A stretch of 64,000 nt of DNA, taken from assembly GCA_026874595.1 (NCBI GenBank), contig CM049307.1:97398330-97462329 (forward strand), given 5' to 3'. This document shows, one piece after another, positions 36,101 to 49,898 of this stretch; the first letter of the stretch is position 1, and every line of letters starts with the position of its first letter. Below the pieces are notes generated by a model that searched no databases, was not told where the DNA came from, and saw only the letters and a list, made by a program, of their open reading frames with translations. A program made the translations under genes and the position numbers. Origin of the DNA: Sipunculus nudus. Its lineage: Eukaryota; Annelida; Sipuncula; Golfingiida; Sipunculidae.

Positions 36101-39100
36101 CTGACTGCCGATAAACGGGGGTAAAGTATGCTCCAGAGTGTAGTGTGCTAATATTGACGGACTCCCGATATACCGGAGATAACGCCTTACCCAGAATGTA
36201 GCGTACTAAGATTGACTGACTGCCGATAAACGGGGGTAAAGTATGCTCCAGAGTGTAGTGTGCTAATATTGACGGACTCCCGAAGTACCTGGGGTAAAAC
36301 ATAACCAAGATGTAGTGTGCTCAGATTGACTCCTGATTTCCCTGGGTAATACATAACCAAGACTGTAGCGTGCTACGATTGAGTGACTGCATATATGCCT
36401 TGGTAAAGCATAACCCAGAGTGTAGTGTGCTAAGAATGACTGATTCCCGATATACCGGAGATAACGCCTTACCCAGAATGTAGCGTGCTAAGATTGACTG
36501 ACTGCCGATAAACGGGGGTAAAGTATGCTCCAGAGTGTAGTGTGCTAATATTGACGGACTCCCGATATACCGGAGATAACGCCTTACCCAGAATGTAGCG
36601 TGCTAAGATTGACTGACTGCCGATAAACGGGGGTAAAGTATGCTCCAGAGTGTAGTGTGCTAATATTGACGGACTCCCGATATACCGGAGATAACGCCTT
36701 ACCCAGAATGTAGCGTGCTAAGATTGACTGACTGCCGATAAACGGGGGTAAAGTATGCTCCAGAGTGTAGTGTGCTAATATTGACGGACTCCTGATATAC
36801 CGGAGATAACGCCTTACCCAGAATGTAGCGTGCTAAGATTGACTGACTGCCGATAAACGGGGGTAAAGTATGCTCCAGAGTGTAGTGGGCTAATATTGAC
36901 GGACTCCCGATATACCGGAGAAAACGCCTTACCCAGAATGTAGCGTGCTAAGATTGACTGACTGCCGATAAACGGGGGTAAAGTATGCTCCAGAGTGTAG
37001 TGTGCTAATATTGACGGACTCCTGATATACCGGAGATAACGCCTTACCCAGAACGTAGCGTACTAAGATTGACTGACTGCCGATAAACGGGGGTAAAGTA
37101 TGCTCCAGAGTGTAGTGTGCTAATATTGACGGACTCCCGATATACCGGAGATAACGCCTTACCCAGAATGTAGCGTACTAAAATTGACTGACTGCCGATA
37201 AACGGGGGTAAAGTATGCTCCAGAGTGTAGTGTGCTAATATTGACGGACTCCTGATATACCGGAGATAACGCCTTACCCAGAATGTAGCGTACTAAGATT
37301 GACTGACTGCCGATAAAAGGGGGTAAAGTATGCTCCAGAGTGTAGTGTGCTAATATTGACGGACTCCCGATATACCGGAGATAACGCCTTACCCAGAATG
37401 TAGCGTGCTAAGATTGACTGACTGCCGATAAACGGGGGTAAAGTATGCTCCAGAGTGTAGTGTGCTAATATTGACGGACTCCTGATATACCGGAGATAAC
37501 GCCTTACCCAGAATGTAGCGTACTAAGATTGACTGACTGCCGATAAACGGGGGTAAAGTATGCTCCAGAGTGTAGTGTGCTAATATTGACGGACTCCCGA
37601 TATACCGGAGATAACGCCTTACCCAGAATGTAGCGTACTAAGATTGACTGACTGCCGATGAACGGGGGTAAAGTATGCTCCAGAGTGTAGTGTGCTAATA
37701 TTGACGGACTCCCGATATACCGGAGATAACGCCTTACCCAGAATGTAGCGTGCTAAGATTGACTGACTGCCGATAAACGGGAGTAAAGTATGCTCCAGAG
37801 TGAAGTGTGCTAATATTGACGGACTCCTGATATACCGGAGATAACGCCTTACCCAGAATGTAGCGTGCTAAGATTGACTGACTGCCGATAAACGGGGGTA
37901 AAGTATGCTCCAGAGTGTAGTGTGCTAATATTGACGGACTCCTGATATACCGGAGATAACGCCTTACCCAGAATGTAGCGTGCTAAGATTGACTGACTGC
38001 CGATAAACGGGGGTAAAGTATGCTCCAGAGTGTAGTGTGCTAATATTGACGGACTCCTGATATACCGGAGATAACGCCTTACCCATAATGTAGCGTGCTA
38101 AGATTGACTGACTGCCGATAAACGGGGGTAAAGTATGCTCAAGAGTGTAGTGTGCTAATATTGACGGACTCCTGATGTACCGGAGATAACGCCTTACCCA
38201 GAATGTAGCATGCTAAGATTGACTGACTGCCGATAAACGGGGGTAAAGTATGCTCCAGAGTGTAGTGTGCTAATATTGACGGACTCCCGATATACCGGAG
38301 ATAACGCCTTACCCAGAATGTAGCGTGCTAAGATTGACTGACTGCCGATAAACGGGGGTAAAGTATGCTCCAGAGTGTAGTGTGCTAATATTGACGGACT
38401 CCTGATATACCGGAGATAACGCCTTACCCAGAACGTAGCGTACTAAGATTCACTGACTGTCGATAAACGGGGGTAAAGTATGCTCCAGAGTGTAGTGTGC
38501 TAATATTGACGGACTCCCGATATACCGGAGATAACGCCTTACCCAGAATGTAGCGTACTTAGATTGACTGACTGCCGATAAACGGGGGTAAAGTATGCTC
38601 CAGAGTGTAGTGTGCTAATATTGACGGACTCCCGATATACCGGAGATAACGCCTTACCCAGAATGTAGCGTACTAAGATTGACTGACTGCCGATAAACGG
38701 GGGTAAAGTATGCTCCAGAGTGTAGTGTGCTAATATTGACGGACTCCCGAAGTACCTGGGGTAAAACATAACCAAGATGTAGTGTGCTCAGATTGACTCC
38801 TGATTTCCCTGGGCAATACATAACCAAGACTGTAGCGTGCTACGATTGAGTGACTGCATATATGCCTTGGTAAAGCATAACCCAGAGTGTAGTGTGCTAA
38901 GAATGACTGATTCCCGATATACCGGAGATAACGCCTTACCCAGAATGTAGCGTGCTAAGATTGACTGACTGCCGATAAACGGGGGTAAAGTATGCTCCAG
39001 AGTGTAGTGTGCTAATATTGACGGACTCCCGATATACCGGAGATAACGCCTTACCCAGAATGTAGCGTGCTAAGATTGACTGACTGCCGATAAACGGGGG

Positions 39101-40410
39101 TAAAGTATGCTCCAGAGTGTAGTGTGCTAATATTGACGGACTCCCGATATACCGGAGATAACGCCTTACCCAGAATGTAGCGTGCTAAGATTGACTGACT
39201 GCCGATAAACGGGGGTAAAGTATGCTCCAGAGTGTAGTGTGCTAATATTGACGGACTCCTGATATACCGGAGATAACGCCTTACCCAGAATGTAGCGTGC
39301 TAAGATTGACTGACTGCCGATAAACGGGGGTAAAGTATGCTCCAGAGTGTAGTGGGCTAATATTGACGGACTCCCGATATACCGGAGATAACGCCTTACC
39401 CAGAATGTAGCGTGCTAAGATTGACTGACTGCCGATAAACGGGGGTAAAGTATGCTCCAGAGTGTAGTGTGCTAATATTGACGGACTCCTGATATACCGG
39501 AGATAACGCCTTACCCAGAACGTAGCGTACTAAGATTGACTGACTGCCGATAAACGGGGGTAAAGTATGCTCCAGAGTGTAGTGTGCTAATATTGACGGA
39601 CTCCCGATATACCGGAGATAACGCCTTACCCAGAATGTAGCGTACTAAGATTGACTGACTGCCGATAAACGGGGGTAAAGTATGCTCCAGAGTGTAGTGT
39701 GCTAATATTGACGGACTCCTGATATACCGGAGATAACGCCTTACCCAGAATGTAGCGTACTAAGATTGACTGACTGCCGATAAAAGGGGGTAAAGTATGC
39801 TCCAGAGTGTAGTGTGCTAATATTGACGGACTCCCGATATACCGGAGATAACGCCTTACCCAGAACGTAGCGTACTAAGATTGACTGACTGCCGATAAAC
39901 GGGGGTAAAGTATGCTCCAGAGTGTAGTGTGCTAATATTGACGGACTCCCGATATACCGGAGATAACGCCTTACCCAGAATGTAGCGTGCTAAGATTGAC
40001 TGACTGCCGATAAACGGGGGTAAAGTATGCTCCAGAGTGTAGTGTGCTAATATTGACGGACTCCTGATATACCGGAGATAACGCCTTACCCAGAATGTAG
40101 CGTACTAAGATTGACTGACTGCCGATAAACGGGGGTAAAGTATGCTCCAGAGTGTAGTGTGCTAATATTGACGGACTCCCGATATACCGGAGATAACGCC
40201 TTACCCAGAATGAAGCGTACTAAGATTGACTGACTGCCGATAAACGGGGGTAAAGTATGCTCCAGAGTGTAGTGTGCTAATATTGACGGACTCCCGATAT
40301 ACCGGAGATAACGCCTTACCCAGAATGTAGCGTGCTAAGATTGACTGACTGCCGATAAAAGGGGGGTAAAGTATGCTCCAGAGTGTAGTGTGCTAATATT
40401 GACGGACTCC
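33104..40410. repeat. Satellite A, 115-bp dimer array, block 3
   Basis: This is the longest regular block. A 2467-bp internal duplication is visible: tgtagtgggc at 36881 and 39348, and the gataaaaggggg variant near 37312 and 39779. Marker insertions lie near 33480, 34110, 34730, 36285 and 38748. The block ends where diverged monomers begin at cgaagtacctgggg. Confidence 0.9.
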
Positions 40411-42089
40411 CGAAGTACCTGGGGTAAAGCATAACCAAGATGTAGCTTGGGTAAAGCATAACTGAGACTGTACCATGCTCAGATTTACGGTCTATCGATA
40501 TACCTTGGGTAAAGAATACCCCAGAGTGTATTGTGCTAAGTTTGACTGATTCCCGATTTACCTGGGGTAAAGGCTTTTCCAGAGTGTATTGTGCTAAGAT
40601 TCACTAACTCCTGATATACCTGGGGTAAAGCATGCCCAAGAGTATAGTTACTGAGTTTGAATCCCAATATACCTGGGGTAAAGCATGTCCCAGAGAGAAG
40701 TGTGCTCAGATTTACTGACCTCCGATGCACCTGGGGTAAAGCCTGCTCCAGAGTAGAGTGTGCTACGATTGAATGACTCCCGATATATCTGGGTTAAAGC
40801 ATACCCCATAGATAGTGCGATATCATTGACTGCCCTCGATTACCTTGGGTAAAGTATAACCAAGAGTGTACTGTGCTAAGGTTGACTGTCTATCGTTATA
40901 CCTGGGTTAAGCAAACCCAAGAGTGTATTGTGCTAAGATTGACTGACTCCCGATTTACCTGGGGTTAAGCATGTTCGAGAGTGTATTGTGTTAAGACTGA
41001 TCCCCGATATACGTAGAGTAAAGCATACTTAGAGTGATGTGTTCTAAGATTTATGGACTCCCGATTGACTAAGCTTGATTAACTCCCGATGTACCTGGGG
41101 TAAAGCATGCTCCAGAATGTTGTTTGCTAAGATTGACTGACTCCTGATGTAACTGGAGTAAAGAGTGCTACAGAATTAAGTGTGCTAAGTTTGACTGACT
41201 CTCGATTTACCTGTGGTAAAGCAAGCTCAAAGGTGTAGTGTACTAAGACTGACCCCCGATATACGTGGAGGAAAGTGTACCTTAGAGATTAGTGTGGTAA
41301 GATTGTTTGATTCCCGACATACCTTGGGGATACTAACTCCAGAGTGAAGTGTGCATAGATTGACTGACTCAAGATGTACCCGGGGTAAAGCATGTTCCAG
41401 AGTGTAGTGTGCTTAGTTTGACTGACCCCAGTTGTAACTTGGGTCAAGTATGCTCCAGATTGAAAGGTGCTAAGATCAACTGACTCACGATATAGCTAGG
41501 GTAAAGCATTCTCTAGAGTATAGTGTGCAAATAATGACTGACTTCCGATGTAACTGGGGTAAAGTATGCTCCAGAGTTAAGTGCGCTATCATTAACTGAC
41601 TCCGGATATACGTAGGATTTAAGATCCTCAGGAGACTCGTGTGCTAAGATATACGGACTCCCGATATACCTTGGGTAAAGCCTAACCCAGAGTGTATCGT
41701 GCTAAGATTGAATGACTACCGATAAACCTCTGTTAAAGCATACCCAGAGTGTAGTGTGCTGAGGTTGACTCCCGATTTACCTGGGGTAAAGCATGTTCGA
41801 GAGTGTGTTGTGTTAAGACTGACCCCCGATATACGTGGAGTAAAACATACATTAGAATGAAGTGTAGTAAGATTGATTTATTCCCGATATACCTGGGGTA
41901 AAGCATGCTCCAGAGTGTAGCGTGCTAAATTTGACTGCCGCCGTATTATTTGGGTCAAGTATGCTCCAGAGTGAAGTGTGCTAAGATCGACTGACTCACG
42001 ATATACCTAGGGTAAAGCATTCTCTAGAGTAAAGTGTGCTAAGATTGACTGCCTACCGATGTAACTGGGGTAAAGTATGTTCCAGAGTA
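40411..42089. repeat. Diverged 57-58 bp satellite A monomers, copy 1
   Basis: Monomers of the form gattgactgactcccgatatacctggggtaaagc + atgctccagagtgtagtgtgctaa, without the strict dimer alternation and with many substitutions and small indels. They look like the older state from which the 115-bp dimer was drawn. Almost the same 1.68 kb recurs 7809 bp downstream. Confidence 0.85.
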
Positions 42090-43191
42090 TGAAACGACAT
42101 GCTTTGTGGCCGATGTAGAATCCGGGAATATGGTACTCGAAACATTAACATCCTTTAAGTAATATTCTGGTCTAAAAGTAAATATGGATAAGACAGAGGC
42201 TAGGTGGATAGAAAGCAGAGCAGGAAAGGAATATGGTGATCTCCCAGTCAGATTAGGGGAAATCAAAAACACCTGGTATTACTATATGTGACAATGACAT
42301 GAAAGTATGGAACGTTATATAAAAGTAAAAAAAATAGAAAAACTTAAAAATAAGTTCAATATCTGGCAATGCAGAGCACTTACCCTTCGAGGAAGAACTA
42401 AAATAACATAAATTTACAATATTTAAATATTAACTTTTATCATATTTAAATGAAATCCAGAAACTTATAAATGCATTCATGTGGAAAAACTCAACGCCTT
42501 AAATCAAATATCATGTCATGATAAAAACAATAAGAGAAGGAGAAGACATTGAAAAACAAGACAAGGTATTGAAACTTAATTGGGTAAAAAAAAATGTTAA
42601 CGGTTCAATGCCTGTTATAGAAAATTTTATAAATTTATATGTTGGACATAATTACATGAATGTAAACGGTTTATTTTTGAGTCGCTGTAGCCTCATGCTC
42701 GAACCCAGCATCCCACCTTTCTATAGGGCCATTATTAATGCTGTAGAAGATTTAAAATGGAGATTCCCGCCAACAATCATTGAGGACGTAAAACAGGAAT
42801 TAATATGGTACAATCCATTTATCAATATTTTAAAGAAAATTATCTGCTACAAACACTGGTATACATTTGATATAAAGAGGATCAAAGACATTGTCAATGA
42901 CCAAGGATACTTCTTGAAGAGCCCAGACTTATACAGAGAATTAATTTGAATACAAACCTTTTCGAAGTTTATAGTATGACTAAATCAATTCCAGAACAAT
43001 GGAAAATAATTTTAATCCAAGGAAATTTTTGTTAGAAATTTTTACATCAAGCAAAAACACGGGCGAGGTGTCATCTGAAACTGGTTCTAATGTTTTACAG
43101 AGTAAATGTAAAGTCCTTTATAACACATAAATAGAGATAAAATATCAAGAACCAACTGCTCTTTCATATAGGCAAAATATGAATAATATTC
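42090..43191 (+). pseudogene. LINE ORF2 fragment (end of RT to C-terminal region), copy 3
   Basis: The fragment begins inside the reverse transcriptase: CFVADVESG (about 42099-42125) corresponds to motif C, with a valine where the second aspartate is expected. SGLKVNMDKTEARWIESR (about 42174-42227) follows. A stop and frameshifts lie in between. The 143-codon open stretch 42518-42949 (MIKTIREGEDIEKQ...YRELI) includes the whole of the piece seen in copies 1 and 2. It is cut off at 43191 by satellite B. The family is L1/Tx1-like, but the sequence is a different element from the LINE at 14443-17964. Confidence 0.8.
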
Positions 43192-43427
43192 TCCAATCGA
43201 TATGTAATAAGCTTTGTACACACTGACGTTCCAGTCGATATCTGACAAGCTTTGTACACACTGAACCTCCAAACGATACGTAATAAGTTTTGTAAACACC
43301 GATCCTCCAATCGATACGTTAAAAGCTTGGTACACACTGATCCTTCAATCGATATGTAATAAGCTTTGTACACACTGATCCTCCTATCGATACGTAATAA
43401 GCTTAGTACACACTGATCCTCCAATAG
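43192..43427. repeat. Satellite B (38 bp), short block, copy 3
   Basis: Same six units and same right-hand junction to satellite A as copies 1 and 2. The left context, however, is the complete LINE fragment. Confidence 0.85.
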
Positions 43428-43430
43428 GAT

Positions 43431-46400
43431 AGAGTGTAGTGTGCTAATATTGACGGACTCCTGATATAACGGAGATAACGCCTTACCCAGAATGTAGCAT
43501 GCTAAGATTGACTGACTGCCGATAAACGGGGGTAAAGTATGCTCCAGAGTGTAGTGTGCTAATATTGACGGACTCCCGATATACCGGAGATAACGCCTTA
43601 CCCAGAACGTAGCGTACTAAGATTGACTGACTGTCGATAAACGGGGGTAAAGTATGCTCCATAGTGTAGTGTGCTAATATTGACGGACTCCCGATCTAAC
43701 GGAGATAACGCCTTACCCAGAATGTAGCGTACTAAGATTGACTGACTGTCGATAAACGGGGGTAAAGTATGCTCCAGAGTGTAGTGTGCTAATATTGACA
43801 GACTCCCGATCTACCGGAGATAACGCCTTACCCAGAATGTAGCGTACTAAGATTGACTGACTGCCGATAAACGGGGGTAAAGTATGCTCCAGAGTGTAGT
43901 GTGCTAATATTGACGGACTCCCGATATACCGGAGATAACGCCTTACCCAGAATGTAGCGTACTAAGATTGACTGACTGCCGATAAACGGGGGTAAAGTAT
44001 GCTCCAGAGTGTAGTGTGCTAATATTGACGGACTCCCGAAGTACCTGGGGTAAAACATAACCAAGATGTAGTGTGCTCAGATTGACTCCTGATTTCCCTG
44101 GGTAATACATAACCAAGACTGTAGCGTGCTACGATTGAGTGACTGCATATATGCCTTGGTAAAGCATAACCCAGAGTGTAGTGTGCTAAGAATGACTGAT
44201 TCCCGATATACCGGAGATAACGCCTTACCCAGAATGAAGCGTGCTAAGATTGACTGACTGCCGATAAACGGGGGTAAAGTATGCTCCAGAGTGTAGTGTG
44301 CTAATATTGACGGACTCCCTATATACCGGAGATAACGCCTTACCCAGAATGTAGCATGCAAAGATTGACTGACTGCCGATAAACGGGGGTAAAGTATGCT
44401 CCAGAGTGTAGTGTGCTAATATTGACGGACTCCCGATATACCGGAGATAACGCCTTACCCAGAATGTAGCGTGCTAAGATTGACTGACTGCCGATAAACG
44501 GGGGTAAAGTATGCTCCAGAGTGTAGTGTGCTAATATTGACGGACTCCTGATATACCGGAGATAACGCCTTACCCAGAATGTAGCGTGCTAAGATTGACT
44601 GACTGCCGATAAACGGGGGTAAAGTATGCTCCAGAGTGTAGTGGGCTAATATTGACGGACTCCCGATATACCGGAGATAACGCCTTACCCAGAATGTAGC
44701 GTGCTAAGATTGACTGACTGCCGATAAACGGGGGTAAAGTATGCTCCAGAGTGTAGTGTGCTAATATTGACGGACTCCTGATATACCGGAGATAACGCCT
44801 TACCCAGAACGTAGCGTACTAAGATTGACTGACTGCCGATAAACGGGGGTAAAGTATGCTCCAGAGTGTAGTGTGCTAATATTGACGGACTCCTGATATA
44901 CCGGAGATAACGCCTTACCCAGAATGTAGCGTACTAAGATTCACTGACTGCCGATAAACGGGGGTAAAGTATGCTCCAGAGTGTAGTGTGCTAATATTGA
45001 CGGACTCCCGATATACCGGAGATAACGCCTTACCCAGAACGTAGCGTACTAAGATTGACTGACTGCCGATAAACGGGGGTAAAGTATGCTCCAGAGTGTA
45101 GTGTGCTAATATTGACGGACTCCCGAAGTACCTGGGGTAAAACATAACCAAGATGTAGTGTACTCAGATTGACTCCTGATTTCCCTGAGTAATACATAAC
45201 CAAGACTGTAGCGTGCTACGATTGAGTGACTGCATATATGCCTTGGTAAAGCATAACCCAGAGTGAAGTGTGCTAAGAATGACTGATTCCCGATATACCG
45301 GAGATAACGCCTTACCCAGAATGTAGCGTGCTAAGATGGACTGACTGCCGATAAACGGGAGTAAAGTATGCTCCAGAGTGTAGTGTGCTAATATTGACGG
45401 ACTCCCGATATACCGGAGATAACGCCTTACCCAGAATGTAGCGTGCTAAGATTGACTGACTGCCGATAAACGGGAGTAAAGTATGCTCCAGAGTGTAGTG
45501 TGCTAATATTGACGGACTCCCGATATACCGGAGATAACGCCTTACCCAGAATGTAGCGTGCTAAGATTGACTGACTGCCGATAAAAGGGGGGTAAAGTAT
45601 GCTCCAGAGTGTAGTGGGCTAATATTGACGGACTCCTGATATACCGGAGATAACGCCTTACCCAGAACGTAGCGTACTAAGATTGACTGACTGCCGATAA
45701 ACGGGGGTAAAGTATGCTCCAGAGTGTAGTGTGCTAATATTGACGGACTCCTGATATACCGGAGATAACGCCTTACCCAGAATGTAGCGTACTAAGATTC
45801 ACTGACTGCCGATAAACGGGGGTAAAGTATGCTCCAGAGTGTAGTGTGCTAATATTGACGGACTCCCGATATACCGGAGATAACGCCTTACCCAGAACGT
45901 AGCGTACTAAGATTGACTGACTGCCGATAAACGGGGGTAAAGTATGCTCCAGAGTGTAGTGTGCTAATATTGACGGACTCCCGAAGTACCTGGGGTAAAA
46001 CATAACCAAGATGTAGTGTACTCAGATTGACTCCTGATTTCCCTGAGTAATACATAACCAAGACTGTAGCGTGCTACGATTGAGTGACTGCATATATGCC
46101 TTGGTAAAGCATAACCCAGAGTGTAGTGTGCTAAGAATGACTGATTCCCGATATACCGGAGATAACGCCTTACCCAGAATGTAGCGTGCTAAGATGGACT
46201 GACTGCCGATAAACGGGAGTAAAGTATGCTCCAGAGTGTAGTGTGCTAATATTGACGGACTCCCGATATACCGGAGATAACGCCTTACCCAGAATGTAGC
46301 GTGCTAAGATTGACTGACTGCCGATAAACGGGAGTAAAGTATGCTCCAGAGTGTAGTGTGCTAATATTGACGGACTCCCGATATACCGGAGATAACGCCT

Positions 46401-48219
46401 TACCCAGAATGTAGCGTGCTAAGATTGACTGACTGCCGATAAAAGGGGGGTAAAGTATGCTCCAGAGTGTAGTGGGCTAATATTGACGGACTCCTGATAT
46501 ACCGGAGATAACGCCTTACCCAGAACGTAGCGTGCTAAGATTGACTGACTGCCGATAAACGGGGGTAAAGTATGCTCCAGAGTGTAGTGTGCTAATATTG
46601 ACGGACTCCTGATATACCGGAGATAACGCCTTACCCAGAATGTAGCGTGCTAAGATTGACTGACTGCCGATAAACGGGGGTAAAGTATGCTCCAGAGTGT
46701 AGTGTGCTAATATTGACGGACTCCCGATATACCGGAGATAACGCCTTACCCAGAATGTAGCGTGCTAAGATTGACTGACTGCCGATAAACGGGGGTAAAG
46801 TATGCTCCAGAGTGTAGTGTGCTAATATTGACGGACTCCTGATATACCGGAGATAACGCCTTACCCAGAATGTAGCATGCTAAGATTGACTGACTGCCGA
46901 TAAACGGGGGTAAAGTATGCTCCAGAGTGTAGTGTGCTAATATTGACGGACTCCCGATATACCGGAGATAACGCCTTACCCAGAACGTAGCGTACTAAGA
47001 TTGACTGACTGCCGATGAACGGGGGTAAAGTATGCTCCAGAGTGTAGTGTGCTAATATTGACGGACTCCCGATATACCGGAGATAACGCCTTACTCAGAA
47101 TGTAGCGTGCTAAGATTGACTGACTGCCGATAAACGGGAGTAAAGTATGCTCCAGAGTGTAGTGTGCTAATATTGACGGACTCCTGATATACCGGAGATA
47201 ACGCCTTACCCAGAATGTAGCGTGCTAAGATTGACTGACTGCCGATAAACGGGGGTAAAGTATGCTCCAGAGTGTAGTGTGCTAATATTGACGGACTCCT
47301 GATATACCGGAGATAACGCCTTACCCAGAATGTAGCGTACTAAGATTGACTGACTGCCGATAAACGGGGGTAAAGTATGCTCCAGAGTGTAGTGTGCTAA
47401 TATTGACGGACTCCCTATATACCGGAGATAACGCCTTACCCAGAATGTAGCGTGCTAAGATTGACTGACTGCCGATAAACGGGGGTAAAGTATGCTCCAG
47501 AGTGTAGTGTGCTAATATTGACGGACTCCTGATATACCGGAGATAACGCCTTACCCAGAATGTAGCGTGCTAAGATTGACTGACTGCCGATAAACGGGGG
47601 TAAAGTATGCTCCAGAGTGTAGTGTGCTAATATTGACGGACTCCTGATATACCGGAGATAACGCCTTACCCAGAATGTAGCATGCTAAGATTGACTGACT
47701 GCCGATAAACGGGGGTAAAGTATGCTCCAGAGTGTAGTGTGCTAATATTGACGGACTCCCGATATACCGGAGATAACGCCTTACCCAGAATGTAGCGTGC
47801 TAAGATTGACTGACTGCCGATAAACGGGGGTAAAGTATGCTCCAGAGTGTAGTGTGCTAATATTGACGGACTCCTGATATACCGGAGATAACGCCTTACC
47901 CAGAAGGTAGCGTACTAAGATTGACTGACTGTCGATAAACGGGGGTAAAGTATGCTCCAGAGTGTAGTGTGCTAATATTGACGGACTCCCGATATACCGG
48001 AGATAACGCCTTACCCAGAATGTAGCGTACTAAGATTGACTGACTGCCGATAAACGGGGGTAAAGTATGCTCCAGAGTGTAGTGTGCTAATATTGACGGA
48101 CTCCCGATATACCGGAGATAACGCCTTACCCAGAATGTAGCGTGCTAAGATTGACTGACTGCCGATAAACGGGGGTAAAGTATGCTCAAGAGTGTAGTGT
48201 GCTAATATTGACGGACTCC
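43431..48219. repeat. Satellite A, 115-bp dimer array, block 4
   Basis: 115-bp dimers with marker insertions near 44036, 45123 and 45981. The last two belong to an 858-bp duplication. The right edge is the same transition to diverged monomers as at 40411. Confidence 0.9.
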
Positions 48220-49898
48220 CGAAGTACCTGGGGTAAAGCATAACCAAGATGTAGCTTGGGTAAAGCATAACTGAGACTGTACCATGCTCAGATTTACGGT
48301 CTATCGATATACCTTGGGTAAAGAATACCCCAGAGTGTATTGTGCTAAGTTTGACTGACTCCCGATTTACCTGGGGTAAAGGCTTTTCCAGAGTGTATTG
48401 TGCTAAGATTCACTAACTCCTGATATACCTGGGGTAAAGCATGCCCAAGAGTATAGTTACTGAGTTTGAATCCCAATATACCTGGGGTAAAGCATGTCCC
48501 AGAGAGAAGTGTGCTCAGATTTACTGACCTCCGATGCACCTGGGGTAAAGCCTGCTCCAGAGTAGAGTGTGCTACGATTGAATGACTCCCGATATATCTG
48601 GGTTAAAGCATACCCCATAGATAGTGCGATATCATTGACTGCCCTCGATTACCTTGGGTAAAGTATAACCAAGAGTGTACTGTGCTAAGGTTGACTGTCT
48701 ATCGTTATACCTGGGTTAAGCAAACCCAAGAGTGTATTGTGCTAAGATTGACTGACTCCCGATTTACCTGGGGTTAAGCATGTTCGAGAGTGTATTGTGT
48801 TAAGACTGAACCCCGATATACGTAGAGTAAAGCATACTTAGAGTGATGTGTTCTAAGATTTATGGACTCCCGATTGACTAAGCTTGATTAACTCCCGATG
48901 TACCTGGGGTAAAGCATGCTCCAGAATGTTGTTTGCTAAGATTGACTGACTCCTGATGTAACTGGAGTAAAGAGTGCTACAGAATTAAGTGTGCTAAGTT
49001 TGACTGACTCTCGATTTACCTGTGGTAAAGCAAGCTCAAAGGTGTAGTGTACTAAGACTGACCCCCGATATACGTGGAGGAAAGTGTACCTTAGAGATTA
49101 GTGTGGTAAGATTGTTTGATTCCCGACATACCTTGGGGATACTAACTCCAGAGTGAAGTGTGCATAGATTGACTGACTCAAGATGTACCCGGGGTAAAGC
49201 ATGTTCCAGAGTGTAGTGTGCTTAGTTTGACTGACCCCAGTTGTAACTTGGGTCAAGTATGCTCCAGATTGAAAGGTGCTAAGATCAACTGACTCACGAT
49301 ATAGCTAGGGTAAAGCATTCTCTAGAGTATAGTGTGCAAATAATGACTGACTTCCGATGTAACTGGGGTAAAGTATGCTCCAGAGTTAAGTGCGCTATCA
49401 TTAACTGACTCCGAATATACGTAGGATTTAAGATCCTCAGGAGACTCGTGTGCTAAGATATACGGACTCCCGATATACCTTGGGTAAAGCCTAACCCAGA
49501 GTGTATCGTGCTAAGATTGAATGACTACCGATAAACCTCTGTTAAAGCATACCCAGAGTGTAGTGTGCTGAGGTTGACTCCCGATTTACCTGGGGTAAAG
49601 CATGTTCGAGAGTGTGTTGTGTTAAGACTGACCCCCGATATACGTGGAGTAAAACATACATTAGAATGAAGTGTAGTAAGATTGATTTATTCCCGATATA
49701 CCTGGGGTAAAGCATGCTCCAGAGTGTAGCGTGCTAAATTTGACTGCCGCCGTATTATTTGGGTCAAGTATGCTCCAGAGTGAAGTGTGCTAAGATCGAC
49801 TGACTCACGATATACCTAGGGTAAAGCATTCTCTAGAGTAAAGTGTGCTAAGATTGACTGCCTACCGATGTAACTGGGGTAAAGTATGTTCCAGAGTA
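48220..49898. repeat. Diverged 57-58 bp satellite A monomers, copy 2
   Basis: Nearly identical to 40411-42089, offset 7809 bp. The few visible differences include gattcccgattt against gactcccgattt, gatccccg against gaaccccg, and ccggatat against ccgaatat. Confidence 0.85.

Noticed and set aside
22825-48268. Many minus-strand 78-codon frames (MVMFYPRYFGSPSILAHY...) in satellite A
   Set aside because: They recur with the 115-bp repeat at every marker block and have no splice, promoter or domain context. They are translations of the satellite.
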